DNA of 35,151 bases from Thaumarchaeota archaeon 13_1_40CM_4_38_7 (GTDB lineage Archaea; Thermoproteota; Nitrososphaeria; Nitrososphaerales; Nitrosopumilaceae): contig MNFB01000074.1 in the NCBI GenBank assembly GCA_001917995.1, positions 10,277-45,427 of the forward strand, written 5' to 3'. The notes beneath the pieces were generated by a model that saw only the letters and a program-made list of their open reading frames with translations, was not told the origin of the DNA and made no database searches. Shown here piece by piece: positions 15,809-23,916 of this stretch (its first letter is position 1; each line of letters begins with the position of its first letter). Made by a program: the position numbers and the translations under genes.

Positions 15809-16039
15809 ATGGCTTACATACCAAAAGTCGAAAGGATTGAGGAATCTCAGTGCAGTGTTTGCTCACACATCTGTGCCAGACTATGTGTGACATGTGGAAC
15901 TGCATTTTGCAACAAGCATCTGCTATCACATGCAAGCTTGCACAAACAAGCATACCATGAGATTGTGCGAACAATACTTAGGGATGGGCTTACCGATGTT
16001 GCAAAGCATCTCGTTTCCTTTACACTAACAACTGTGTGA
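15809..16039 (+). CDS. Small B-box-like zinc-finger protein
   Basis: 76 aa, ATG at 15809. It has closely set zinc ligands: CSVCSHICARLCVTCG (Cys15, 18, 22, 26, 29), then AFCNKHLLSHASLH (Cys34, His37, His41, His45). The C-x2-C...C-x2-C-x4-C-x2-H-x3-H-x3-H pattern resembles a B-box zinc finger. The rest is a short helix and a hydrophobic tail (KHLVSFTLTTV). It likely binds protein or nucleic acid; the partner is unknown. The TGA stop at 16037-16039 comes just before the hammerhead ribozyme. It and the secreted coiled-coil gene at 16125 appear to share one transcript. Confidence 0.75.
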   Translation: MAYIPKVERIEESQCSVCSHICARLCVTCGTAFCNKHLLSHASLHKQAYHEIVRTILRDGLTDVAKHLVSFTLTTV

Positions 16040-16045
16040 TACGAG

Positions 16046-16104
16046 GATATCCCCTGAAGAGTCCGTGAGATCCGGACGAAACAACTCAAAGTTGTCGGGA
16101 GAAC
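16046..16104 (+). ncRNA. Type I hammerhead ribozyme (self-cleaving), intercistronic
   Basis: All core elements are present in order. The stem I 5' strand is UCCC (16050-16053). The core CUGAAGA is at 16054-16060 (the variable core base is A). Stem II is GUCCG (16061-16065) pairing with CGGAC (16073-16077) over a 7-nt loop. GAAA is at 16078-16081. Stem III is ACAAC (16081-16085) pairing with GUUGU (16091-16095) over UCAAA. C17 is at 16096 in a GUC triplet, and the stem I 3' strand is GGGA (16097-16100). Cleavage is expected between 16096 and 16097. Beyond 4 bp, stem I has an internal loop (extra pairs U16048-A16102 and G16046-C16104) that could contact loop II. Stem I is the open one, hence type I. 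Cleavage activity itself is inferred. Confidence 0.9.
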
Positions 16105-16114
16105 AAGGAGGTGA
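16105..16114 (+). promoter_or_regulatory. Perfect Shine-Dalgarno AAGGAGGTGA for the secreted coiled-coil gene
   Basis: This matches the archaeal 16S 3' end complement over the full AGGAGGTGA and lies 10 nt before the ATG at 16125. It begins 8 nt after the predicted ribozyme cleavage site, so the downstream product would start with 5'-OH GGGAGAAC and carry its own ribosome-binding site. It decides the start at 16125 over the ATG at 16116, which is followed at once by TGA. Confidence 0.8.
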
Positions 16115-16124
16115 AATGTGAAAG

Positions 16125-16781
16125 ATGAACGAAAAAATACCAAAAAGAGAATGGCAATCTAACTACAGTAAGAATGCTAAAGACAAGACTCAGCTTCTTC
16201 TTGCTGCAAGTGCTCTAGCATCGCTGCTTGTTGTAAGTAGCCTAGGATTTGCTTGGGCAGAGACAGATAATTCAGATGTCACAATAAAGGCAAGTGATGA
16301 CATAAAGAACAACCCAACTGCAATGAAAATACTCAAAAACATAGAATTGTTCAAGAAAAGCTATGCTGCATTACAGCAGAGGCAACAGCTTCTAGATCAG
16401 CAACAAAAGTTCATAGAAGAACAACGCCGTATTGCAAACCAATACTTGCAAATTGATCTTGCTGGCATGAATAACTTGAACAATCAAAATCTGCCAAGAA
16501 ATGCATATGCAACATTCGTATCAAAAGTGGATAACTCTACACAAGGCCTCTTCTGGGACCAGTTTGGTTTCATGGAAGACAAGCTGAGCAAGGCAAATCA
16601 AGCAAAGAACAATGTTCTCAAAAATGGAGGTAGTGTGAAAGAAGCTTGGCAAGCATACAATGACGCACTTGCAATGCACAAGAGCGATCTTGTAAGTGTT
16701 AACAAGAACTTGAATGTCAAGTATCACTTTGCGGATGCAAAGACACAGAACCTATTCAACAAGTACGGAAGGGTTCAGTAA
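16125..16781 (+). CDS. Secreted or membrane-anchored coiled-coil protein downstream of the hammerhead
   Basis: 218 aa. A basic N-terminus of about 22 residues (KREWQSNYSKNAKDK) precedes a hydrophobic segment LLLAASALASLLVVSSLGFA ending AWAETDN, a long signal peptide or signal anchor. The exported part has a Gln-rich coiled coil at about 75-105 (LQQRQQLLDQQQKFIEEQRR), then a helical region with FWDQFGFMEDKLSKANQAKN and AWQAYNDALAMHKSDLVSVN. No cysteines or enzyme motif are seen. The gene uses a strong Shine-Dalgarno and follows a hammerhead ribozyme, with no promoter of its own visible. Family not recognised. Confidence 0.75.
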   Translation: MNEKIPKREWQSNYSKNAKDKTQLLLAASALASLLVVSSLGFAWAETDNSDVTIKASDDIKNNPTAMKILKNIELFKKSYAALQQRQQLLDQQQKFIEEQRRIANQYLQIDLAGMNNLNNQNLPRNAYATFVSKVDNSTQGLFWDQFGFMEDKLSKANQAKNNVLKNGGSVKEAWQAYNDALAMHKSDLVSVNKNLNVKYHFADAKTQNLFNKYGRVQ

Positions 16782-16897
16782 CACAAACATAAATCCCAAA
16801 TTTATTTTCAAAAATTTCTATCTATTAGAAATTATGGCCTAATGGTTATAAAACTAGCACTATTAGAACTAAAAAATAAAATGAGGGTTTGGGAATA

Positions 16898-17566
16898 TTA
16901 CCTAGCTGCTGCAGTTACTTCTATTGGCGATCCTGACTGACCGGCATAGAGAGCTATACTGACTGGTGAACTTGCGTCCAGAGATGTCAGTAGATTTTGT
17001 TGTACCTTGAAGTAGACAATTCCCCTTTGCCCAGGATATAGAGATACTGGACCATTTTGCGAAGTCAAGCAAAGAGTTGGATTCTGTGAGACTGATCCTA
17101 ACTGCATGATGAGTTTTCCAGAAGTATTCGTACATCCATTAGGTGCTGCTACACCTACTGCTGTGCCATTATTCAGTTCTCCATTAGGTGAGTTGGGTGA
17201 GACTTTCATCGATGTGTAGTTTAGCGCCCATTGGAGGTTACTTACAGTCACCCTAGTTTGATTGGTATCAGCATACCAGTTTTGAAATGGCACTGCTTGG
17301 CCGTGAACCGTTAATTGATCAACTGACAATATTTTGTCGCCACTGTTTCTGAAATCTGCTGCGCCCCATGCCCAACCGGAACTGCCTGTTTTATCTATCC
17401 ACAACTGGATTCCTGTGGTGGTAAGTGCTTGGTTATTTGCTTTATTCTGGAAAGTGCTTGTACCATATAGAACAACACCTGTTGCAAGTACAACAGATGC
17501 CACTACAATAATCATAGTGGTAAGTACAGTGCTAATTGCTTTCCTTTTGTGCATCTTTCTTAACAT
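16898..17566 (-). CDS. Archaeal type IV pilin/archaellin-like protein with class III signal peptide
   Basis: 222 aa. The N-terminus has a basic HKRKAIS followed at once by the hydrophobic helix TVLTTMIIVVASVVLATGVV, the class III signal peptide layout cut by a prepilin peptidase. The rest is a beta-rich Thr/Asn/Gly-rich head with two cysteines (NGCTNTSGK and TLCLTSQ) that may pair. It is longer than most minor pilins and has no archaellin operon around it, so an adhesive pilus subunit or pseudopilin is more likely than a motility filament. A palindrome pair lies just before the start. Confidence 0.8.
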   Translation of the reverse strand: MLRKMHKRKAISTVLTTMIIVVASVVLATGVVLYGTSTFQNKANNQALTTTGIQLWIDKTGSSGWAWGAADFRNSGDKILSVDQLTVHGQAVPFQNWYADTNQTRVTVSNLQWALNYTSMKVSPNSPNGELNNGTAVGVAAPNGCTNTSGKLIMQLGSVSQNPTLCLTSQNGPVSLYPGQRGIVYFKVQQNLLTSLDASSPVSIALYAGQSGSPIEVTAAAR

Positions 17567-17583
17567 TAATTTTCAATAAAGAA

Positions 17584-17614
17584 ATAAGCTTATCATTGTA
17601 AGTATGTACTTACA
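17584..17614. promoter_or_regulatory. Palindrome pair upstream of the pilin gene
   Basis: ATAAGCTTAT (17584-17593) and TGTAAGTA-TG-TACTTACA (17597-17614, 8-bp arms with no mismatch) lie 18-48 bp upstream of the pilin start on its side, where promoter elements would be. Two adjacent dyads in promoter position suggest operator sites for a dimeric regulator. No match to a known motif is claimed. Confidence 0.5.
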
Positions 17615-17693
17615 TTGTACGGCCAAAGGTAAAGTAGTCCACCCAAAGATGGAAATGACCAAACACGTTTTTAGGAATTTTCGCATGTATGTG

Positions 17694-19346
17694 TTATCCA
17701 TGCGCCATCTCGTCAAGTCTAATCTTTCTTAACACCTTCTTTCCTCCTTTGATGCTAATTAATGGATTAGAATTTTCGACCCATCTTGGAAGTCGTACTT
17801 CTGATATACTCCCTTCAAAGACATGCCTAGGTTTATCTAACTTTGTATCAGTCCAAACGCATGTTTCTTTATCACATAAAATAGTACAATATTCCATGGT
17901 TGGGCCACTGTTTCTTATCCGTATGTGCTCAATCCCATTTTCAAGGTACTTTTCCATGGTAAAGGTGTATTCTTTTGCAATCTTTTTTGCAATTTTTGTC
18001 CTTACAAACCATGTGATTATACCCACTACACCTATGGCGATAACTGAAGTGATTACGTTGTAAATCAGACTGTTGATTGGAGGAGTGTTTGTTTGAGTTG
18101 GAGTAGGCAGATTATTGGATGTAGGTGGTTCTGGAGCTGTCTGTTGTGTGTGAATATTTTGATATTTGATAAGACCTGCCAAGGAATTGTTTACTGTCTG
18201 AGTTGTTTGAGATATATTAGAAACAATACTTCGTGGATCTTTTATTATCAGTAACTGTTGATAATCACTTTGTGCTATTACTACGGCAGTTAATGTAGTT
18301 CCGTCTGGTGTAGTAAAATCAAACTTTACAGCTGTCACGACTGGGATAGATTGCATAGGCGTGGACGAATTAGATGTGCTTGATGCATTAGTTCGTGGAT
18401 TTTGTGATGCTGGTTGTGAAGTTACAAACGTAGTTGCTGAAGCTTCGTTTGACGGATTAGACATGGTATGAACATTGTAAATTGCTGATACTCGATATGT
18501 ATAGGTATTACCTGGAGTAAGTGGATAAACAGAATATCTTGTAGTTGAATTATGAGTGTTATCGTCTATTACGATATAATCTCCAGTTGCACGTTTCCAT
18601 TCAATTTGATACCCGATGATTATCTTTCCATAGTTTTGCGTTGGAGCCACCCACCATAGATTGATTTGAATAGAAGAGAAGGGCGTTGCAATAAGAGGAC
18701 CTGGGACTGCCTCATCGCTTAGATGGGCATCCTGGTATGCAAGAATGGTTTTAAGATTGTTATTTACTGGTTGCCCAGTCGATATTATATTTGCAATTAC
18801 ACTTCTAGTGTTTTTCTGGTACAATAACTGAACATAATCACCTTGTGTTAATATTACACCAGCTAGCGCGGTTCCATCAGATGGCGTAAAATCAAATTTT
18901 ACGTTTGAGGTTTGTTCTGACGATGGTGGAGTTGGCTTTGTTGGGGCAGAAGTTAGAGTTGGAGTTGCTGAAGCTGGATTTGATGGACCTGATGTATTGT
19001 TATCAGACCATACAGCTGAGATCCTGTATGTATATGTAGTTCCGGTCTTTAATCCCGTAATGGAATACGCGGTAAGTGTACTTCCCGTGTTATCTACTAA
19101 TGTGTAATAAGCTCCACTGGATAACTTTTCTTCGATTTTGTATCCAATGATAACCTTTCCATAGTTTTGTGTTGGTGCATTCCATGAAAGGTCGATTTGA
19201 CTAGGAGATACCGGTGTTGCAACAAGATCTGTTGGCGTATCGGTCAACGGAATGGTTTTCCCTTCCGCAAGGCTAGGCATTATTATCAAGAGGTAACTTA
19301 CAGCAACAAGTATCACTATAACTAGGAAGTTAAAAGACGTCCTCAT
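17694..19346 (-). CDS. Membrane-anchored surface protein with duplicated fibronectin III plus KFDF module
   Basis: 550 aa: a signal peptide (FNFLVIVILVAVSYLLIIMP), then two copies of a pair of modules. Each pair is a fibronectin III domain (VATPVSPSQIDLSWNAPTQN, and the second LIATPFSSIQINLWWVAPTQ) followed by a module starting VKFDFT-x-x-DGT and containing a DY-x-QLL helix (about 148-215 and 340-405). Then come a Pro/Thr linker, one transmembrane helix (VITSVIAIGVVGIITWFV) and about 110 residues on the inner side, with MEYCTILCDKETCVWTD and a basic tail. Outside-in signalling through the inner domain is possible but not shown. It lies downstream of mscL on the same strand. Confidence 0.85.
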   Translation of the reverse strand: MRTSFNFLVIVILVAVSYLLIIMPSLAEGKTIPLTDTPTDLVATPVSPSQIDLSWNAPTQNYGKVIIGYKIEEKLSSGAYYTLVDNTGSTLTAYSITGLKTGTTYTYRISAVWSDNNTSGPSNPASATPTLTSAPTKPTPPSSEQTSNVKFDFTPSDGTALAGVILTQGDYVQLLYQKNTRSVIANIISTGQPVNNNLKTILAYQDAHLSDEAVPGPLIATPFSSIQINLWWVAPTQNYGKIIIGYQIEWKRATGDYIVIDDNTHNSTTRYSVYPLTPGNTYTYRVSAIYNVHTMSNPSNEASATTFVTSQPASQNPRTNASSTSNSSTPMQSIPVVTAVKFDFTTPDGTTLTAVVIAQSDYQQLLIIKDPRSIVSNISQTTQTVNNSLAGLIKYQNIHTQQTAPEPPTSNNLPTPTQTNTPPINSLIYNVITSVIAIGVVGIITWFVRTKIAKKIAKEYTFTMEKYLENGIEHIRIRNSGPTMEYCTILCDKETCVWTDTKLDKPRHVFEGSISEVRLPRWVENSNPLISIKGGKKVLRKIRLDEMAHG

Positions 19347-19446
19347 TGTATCAATTGGGTTTCAAATAGCTTGTTCATATGTATTTTTTCACAATCATCC
19401 TTTTGTTGGATGTGGTTCTGACTAATTTATAGACAAGATCTGGTAT

Positions 19447-19818
19447 TTACGTCGGATTTTTTGTTTTATCTTCTACGAGTCTGAATCTTGAGAGCTGTTT
19501 GTATGCAATGAATACCACAAAGGCAATTATCAGAAAGTCGATCATATTTGCAATCAAGTCGTCATATGAAAATGTGGATTTTCCAATAGTAAATGATACA
19601 TCCTTCAAGTCTCCCTCATTAGGAAACGCAAGCCCTATCAATGGTGTTATCACGTCAGTCACAATTGCAGTAACTAGTTTTGATGATGCCTGACCAATAA
19701 CAAATGCAATAGCCAATCCTATGACACCAAATTTTTGTAGAAAGTCTATGAACTCTTGAAGCATTGTTTTTTTGACTGGAGGTTGTTCTGCCACATATTT
19801 TAGCAGATGCTCTCTCAC
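19447..19818 (-). CDS. mscL: Large-conductance mechanosensitive channel MscL
   Basis: 123 aa. The conserved start region LQEFIDFLQKFGVIGLAIAF is followed by VIGQASSKLVTAIVTDVITP, which is TM1 with its pore-lining segment and the VT-x-x-ITPLIG signature. A short periplasmic-like loop follows, then TM2 (NMIDFLIIAFVVFIAYKQLS). The channel opens under membrane tension and releases solutes after osmotic downshock. The first 18 residues before MLQEF are longer than usual, so the true start could be the internal Met. Confidence 0.93.
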   Translation of the reverse strand: MREHLLKYVAEQPPVKKTMLQEFIDFLQKFGVIGLAIAFVIGQASSKLVTAIVTDVITPLIGLAFPNEGDLKDVSFTIGKSTFSYDDLIANMIDFLIIAFVVFIAYKQLSRFRLVEDKTKNPT

Positions 19819-19927
19819 ATAATTGAACTACTGTCAAAATCTTTGGCTTATGTAAATTAAAGGAATAATTTTGAACGATGACTTGATTGATTTCAAACGT
19901 TCTAAGTTCTTTGGCAGAATTACTTTC

Positions 19928-21184
19928 TTACTGTATAGTGATTACTGCGTTTGGATTCAAGTTCTTGTGCACTACTGTTATCACAACGGTAGCTGCATCT
20001 TTTCCATATGAATTACTGACAGTAAGTGTGAACGCTAGTTCTTGTTTTTCACCTATTGGGACATCTGGAGCAATAAATTGTGGATGTGCGGTACCAGTGT
20101 AAAGCAATGTTACTGGGATTCCTGCAATTTGAGTCCAAGAATATTGCAGGTATCCACCGGTACTCTTACTACCATCCAAGGTTACCACATCTTCTTGATT
20201 AACAATTCTATCAGCACCTGCATCAGCTATTGGTGGAGACGATGGTTCTGGTACAGCTGCAAATACGTATCGCTCACATTGTCCTATAATAATATCACCT
20301 TGTTTTACAACCAGCATAAAATCAACTACCTGCCCACCCGAACCCATTGGGAGTTGGATTGTGGGTGTTGGATCAGAGCTGGATGAAATTTTTACGGGCA
20401 TGCCAGCTACCTGGGTCCATGTATAAGTCAACGGTATATTATCTGGATTATCGACAGTAGCTGAAAGTTGAATTGGGCTGCCTTCATGACCTCTAATAAT
20501 CGGTCCACATGTTACTGTGGCCATACGATATGCCACAGCACTAATAACATGAACTGTAACGGTATCAGATGCTTGTCCTCCATGACTATCATCTGCCGTA
20601 ATTGTAAACATTAGATCCTTGCTTCCTGTACTACCTACTGATGGGGCAGTAAACATTGTGGTAGGTTGGTCAGGTGTTGATAGGGTAACTTTATCTCCTG
20701 TAGTTTGAGCCCACATGTATTTGAGTGCGTCATTATCTGGGTCTGATGCATAAGCTTGAAGGTTAACGGTAGATGATTCTGGGACTGTCATTTCATGATC
20801 AGTTGTTACTAGCGGTGGATGATTAACATGGATGACTTGGAGTATAAAGGAAGTAATGCTTTGACCTCCATGACCATCATTTACGGTTAACGCAATTTTG
20901 AGATACTTTGTTTCACCAGGGCCCACTGCAGGTGTTGTAAATGTGACTGTAGAATCAGTGTTTGATGAAAATGCAACAGGTTCACCGTCTATTTGCTCCC
21001 AAAAGTAAGAAAGATTATCATTATCTGGGTCACTTGACTTTAGGCCTGAAAGCGTGATTTCGGTTTGTTCATTGACTACAGCAGTGTTTGATTGACTAGT
21101 AGTTGCGGCATACGCATAAAATGATGACATGCCAATTGATAATACGCTAATTGCAAGGATAGCAAAAACTATTCTGTAATTCAA
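19928..21184 (-). CDS. Secreted protein with four PKD-like/cadherin-like repeats
   Basis: 418 aa with a signal peptide (YRIVFAILAISVLSIGMSSF then YAYA). Four tandem beta-sandwich repeats of about 95 aa follow. They are marked by SSDPDNDNLSYFWEQIDGEP, then YASDPDNDALKYMWAQTTGD, VDNPDNIPLTYTWTQVAG and STGGYLQYSWTQIAGIPV; each ends in a LTV-DGHGGQ or similar strand. DPDND motifs suggest Ca2+ binding as in cadherin-like folds. No membrane anchor follows the last repeat. It is probably an S-layer-associated or adhesion protein. It stands alone on its strand, with a leader of a few tens of bases at most. Confidence 0.87.
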   Translation of the reverse strand: MNYRIVFAILAISVLSIGMSSFYAYAATTSQSNTAVVNEQTEITLSGLKSSDPDNDNLSYFWEQIDGEPVAFSSNTDSTVTFTTPAVGPGETKYLKIALTVNDGHGGQSITSFILQVIHVNHPPLVTTDHEMTVPESSTVNLQAYASDPDNDALKYMWAQTTGDKVTLSTPDQPTTMFTAPSVGSTGSKDLMFTITADDSHGGQASDTVTVHVISAVAYRMATVTCGPIIRGHEGSPIQLSATVDNPDNIPLTYTWTQVAGMPVKISSSSDPTPTIQLPMGSGGQVVDFMLVVKQGDIIIGQCERYVFAAVPEPSSPPIADAGADRIVNQEDVVTLDGSKSTGGYLQYSWTQIAGIPVTLLYTGTAHPQFIAPDVPIGEKQELAFTLTVSNSYGKDAATVVITVVHKNLNPNAVITIQ

Positions 21185-21305
21185 CTTGTGAATGTGTAAA
21201 TTCTAGATGATTAAAAACCTTTCTCTCATAAGATCTGCATCTAGGATCAAAAAAATTGTAATACAATGAAGATATGATCAGAAAAACTGGTTTTGTAGAC
21301 TTTAG

Positions 21306-21875
21306 CTAAAATTGATTCTGACGCGTTTTATTCTCTTTTCTAAAGTCTCTAGCTCCAATCAAGATTCCAACAATAAAGGTAATTATTCCAACTATAACAA
21401 GACCTATTGCGGCCTGGACAGTATAGCATTCTATTCCAGAATTGCAATTTCCACTGAGATATGGGTCTTCCCCTATGATAACACCTGCTTGTACAGGTTC
21501 ACTGCCCGAGTTTGAAATTTGAATTGAGTAGATTCCTTCTGACTTGCTCTTTTGTATGATATGATATAGAAATCCATTCTTACTTTCTTTTTCAAATGTC
21601 ATTCCGCTTGGCTCTATTCCAAAAAGCTTGACTGAACCAGATAAAGGAATCAAATGCATGAGAAGTACATTGTGCTCCCTGAGGTAACCAGTAGGAATTG
21701 TTGAATTTATGAATTGGTTTAGTGGAATAGTTTTGCTATCTATTATAGTCTGTTTATTTTTTAGTACAGGTTCAACTGATTCGTAGGCACTGTCAAAGAG
21801 ATTGGCACCTATTACAACAACTACTAGCGCAATACCTGCGATTATAGGGCCGCGTGCTAAAGACCATTTGGCCAA
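21306..21875 (-). CDS. Membrane protein with two transmembrane helices and an outside beta domain
   Basis: 189 aa. TM1 is GPIIAGIALVVVVIGANLFD; the outer part (about 30-150) is beta-rich and polar (REHNVLLMHLIPLSGSVKLF, GIYSIQISNSGSEPVQAGVI) with two cysteines (GNCNSGIECY) that may form a disulfide. TM2 is AAIGLVIVGIITFIVGILIG, followed by a short basic tail RDFRKENKTRQNQF. The architecture fits a small envelope-stress or surface-domain protein. Family not recognised. Confidence 0.75.
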   Translation of the reverse strand: MAKWSLARGPIIAGIALVVVVIGANLFDSAYESVEPVLKNKQTIIDSKTIPLNQFINSTIPTGYLREHNVLLMHLIPLSGSVKLFGIEPSGMTFEKESKNGFLYHIIQKSKSEGIYSIQISNSGSEPVQAGVIIGEDPYLSGNCNSGIECYTVQAAIGLVIVGIITFIVGILIGARDFRKENKTRQNQF

Positions 21876-21950
21876 GTTATCTGAGCTTGAAAATAAGCCC
21901 TAATAAGAAACTTCATGACCTTTACGAATCAATTTACAAGAGTTTGAGAC

Positions 21951-22100
21951 TTAGGATTTTTGCTTTTTAATACACGTGTACAGATGAGAAAGCGTCTCAG
22001 AGGTTGGGTGTAGCTTCTCAAGTGTCTCACGTTTTACACCAAAGCCTTCTAATGCCTTGTACATCTCCTCAACCGAGATATTTCCACTAGTCTTTGACAT
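21951..22100 (-). CDS. Small helical protein (49 aa)
   Basis: ATG at 22100-22098, stop at 21953-21951. The sequence MSKTSGNISVEEMYKALEGF then GVKRETLEKLHPTSETLSHL ends YTCIKKQKS. It reads like a short helix-turn-helix or EF-hand-like helical pair with regular codon use. It is too short for a confident family call. It lies 75 bp upstream of the two-TM protein gene on the same strand and could be co-transcribed with it. Confidence 0.55.
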   Translation of the reverse strand: MSKTSGNISVEEMYKALEGFGVKRETLEKLHPTSETLSHLYTCIKKQKS

Positions 22101-22262
22101 ACGGAAGATCCTTCGTTATTTTGTAATATTACTGGGTGTGAGACTTTTCATAGTATGCGCTCAAGATCCATTGCGTAGTCAAATTTGTTTTGTAGTTTAA
22201 AGCTACAGTAAATATTCAATACATACCACAGCTTTAAAGACAAGCTAGTTTCTCAAAAATGC

Positions 22263-22448
22263 ATGCTCAAACTAAAATGCAAAGATGTTGGTTTCAAGTG
22301 CGGATTTGTGGCAAAGGGCAAGACAGAAGATGAAATAATGCAAAAGGCTGCAGAACACGCGATGAAAGATCATGGCATGAAACCAGAAGACATTACACCC
22401 GAGATGAAAGAGAAGATACGATCTCTGATTCACAAGTCTTGGTTTTAG
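22263..22448 (+). CDS. DUF1059-type small metal-binding protein
   Basis: 61 aa. The start LKLKCKDVGFKCGFVAKGKT, then EDEIMQKAAEHAMKDHGM, is the DUF1059 pattern: two cysteines (Cys6, Cys13) and two histidines (His32, His37), a predicted metal site. Members are stand-alone, small and cytoplasmic; function is not established. The C-terminal half is the usual TPEMKEKIRSLI helix. The gene has its own promoter region with a TATA-like atacc..ttaaag stretch near 22220-22240. Confidence 0.85.
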   Translation: MLKLKCKDVGFKCGFVAKGKTEDEIMQKAAEHAMKDHGMKPEDITPEMKEKIRSLIHKSWF

Positions 22449-22580
22449 ACTTTCTGCGATTTTTTTAATTCCTGGTAGATAGGAGAACCCATAAACAATT
22501 ACAATCCATGTGACTTGAGAGCATAATTCCCTTACTTAATTGTTGATTTATTGCAAAATTATCAAATGGATCTGAAGATG

Positions 22581-22955
22581 CTAGTTTTGTTTTTTGTTTA
22601 CAGTTAAATCAAATTCTTTTTTGAGCATTAGTTTTTTGGCATTATTTGTATATACTTCAACTGTTATCTTAAAAGACATTTTATGAACCGGAATATTATA
22701 CGGATTTAACATGATTTCATGATCTCCTGTATTACTATTAGGAAAAACCAAGGAGGGAAGTCTGAGCGAAGTGTTGCTGATATGTAGATATTGGTTACTT
22801 GCATCATCAGTCTTTGTTATGACTGCAATATCGTCAAATTTTTCCTTAAAGTTTTTAACATTAACAGTAATTGTAGTGGTTTCATCCGAATTTATTTTTG
22901 ATTTAGATAATTCTATTTTTTCAAATGCTAGACCTTTTTTACCAAATATCCCCAA
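22581..22955 (-). CDS. CARDB-like/Ig-like single-domain protein
   Basis: 124 aa without a signal peptide or membrane helix. It is beta-rich with the pattern FEKIELSKSKINSDETTTIT, then VNVKNFKEKFDDIAVI and a closing strand FKITVEVYTNNAKKLMLKK. This resembles the CARDB/Ig-like domains that usually sit in exported proteins, here as a lone cytoplasmic-looking chain. No catalytic residues are evident. The neighbour is a rhomboid protease gene on the other strand. Confidence 0.65.
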   Translation of the reverse strand: MGIFGKKGLAFEKIELSKSKINSDETTTITVNVKNFKEKFDDIAVITKTDDASNQYLHISNTSLRLPSLVFPNSNTGDHEIMLNPYNIPVHKMSFKITVEVYTNNAKKLMLKKEFDLTVNKKQN

Positions 22956-23063
22956 ACTTGTAGCCTCGATTCTTCATCTATCTTCCGTTAAATAAAGTAA
23001 CAGGAGAATCTAAATAAAACTAGAACAATATGAGAATTAAAGTACCGGCGTTTTAAAGAGAGA

Positions 23064-23681
23064 ATGTTTAAAATGTTGTTTCCCAAAATATCAGATCTTC
23101 CGCCTGTTACAACTAGTTTGATAATTATAAACGGACTTGTCTTTGTGTACGGTATCATAACAGGTACACAAGACAGAATAATTGCAAATTATGGGTTTAT
23201 TCCAAACTATCTTTTTTATGGTAACCATCCTTTTTCAGACAACATAACCAGGCTCTTTTCATCGATGTTTCTTCATGCTGGAATTGCTCACATAGCATTC
23301 AATCTTTTTGCTTTGGCATACCTTGGAGGCTTTGCCGAAAAATCAGTTGGCAAAACAAGATATCTTGGAATATACATTGCAGCTGGAATTGCAGGTGCAT
23401 TACTTCATGGAACAGTCTATACTTTGGCCATAGGAAATGGCTTTGGTGTACTAATAGGTGCATCGGGGGCCATATCGGGGGTCATGGGAATTACTGCCGC
23501 ACTTGGCAACATACGTGGATACTATTGGCTTGCAATACAAATATTGTATGCCTTTATCGGTTCGGTTGTTTCTATTCCGATTGCATTTACTGCCCATGTT
23601 GGCGGATTTCTGACGGGACTATTATTGACAAAATTGCTAATTGCAATAGAACGGAAAAGAAGGGGTCAATATCTGTATTGA
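23064..23681 (+). CDS. Rhomboid family intramembrane serine protease
   Basis: 205 aa, six hydrophobic helices. The catalytic Ser134 sits in IGASGAISG and His178 in TAHVGGFLTG, the rhomboid dyad. The conserved HAGIAHIAFN segment (His71, His76, Asn80) forms the oxyanion side, and RLFSSMFLH corresponds to the RxxTSMFLH-like motif before it. Rhomboids cut membrane-spanning substrates inside the bilayer. Substrates in this window could include the single-pass surface proteins, but this is speculation. No TATA match is certain. Confidence 0.94.
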   Translation: MFKMLFPKISDLPPVTTSLIIINGLVFVYGIITGTQDRIIANYGFIPNYLFYGNHPFSDNITRLFSSMFLHAGIAHIAFNLFALAYLGGFAEKSVGKTRYLGIYIAAGIAGALLHGTVYTLAIGNGFGVLIGASGAISGVMGITAALGNIRGYYWLAIQILYAFIGSVVSIPIAFTAHVGGFLTGLLLTKLLIAIERKRRGQYLY

Positions 23682-23916
23682 TGACATATATCAAAAAGTT
23701 AGTTCTTCATATAATTTATTTTATATTTCCTAAAATTTTTGTAAAGTATACACATTTGGTTTCATGAGAGCAAAACAATCTGTGATTTTAGAATAATTTT
23801 TGAAATTTATTAGAATAGAAAATAATTCTAACAGGACTGGTAAGGTTTCATGTAATTTTTGGAGTCGCTATTTAGAAAAAATACACCTGCTTAAATATAC
23901 AGTTGGTAGATTCAAC

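Noticed and set aside
23815-23865. Imperfect inverted repeat with TTAGAATAATTTTT and AAAATAATTCTAA
   Set aside because: AT-rich with mismatches; likely chance.
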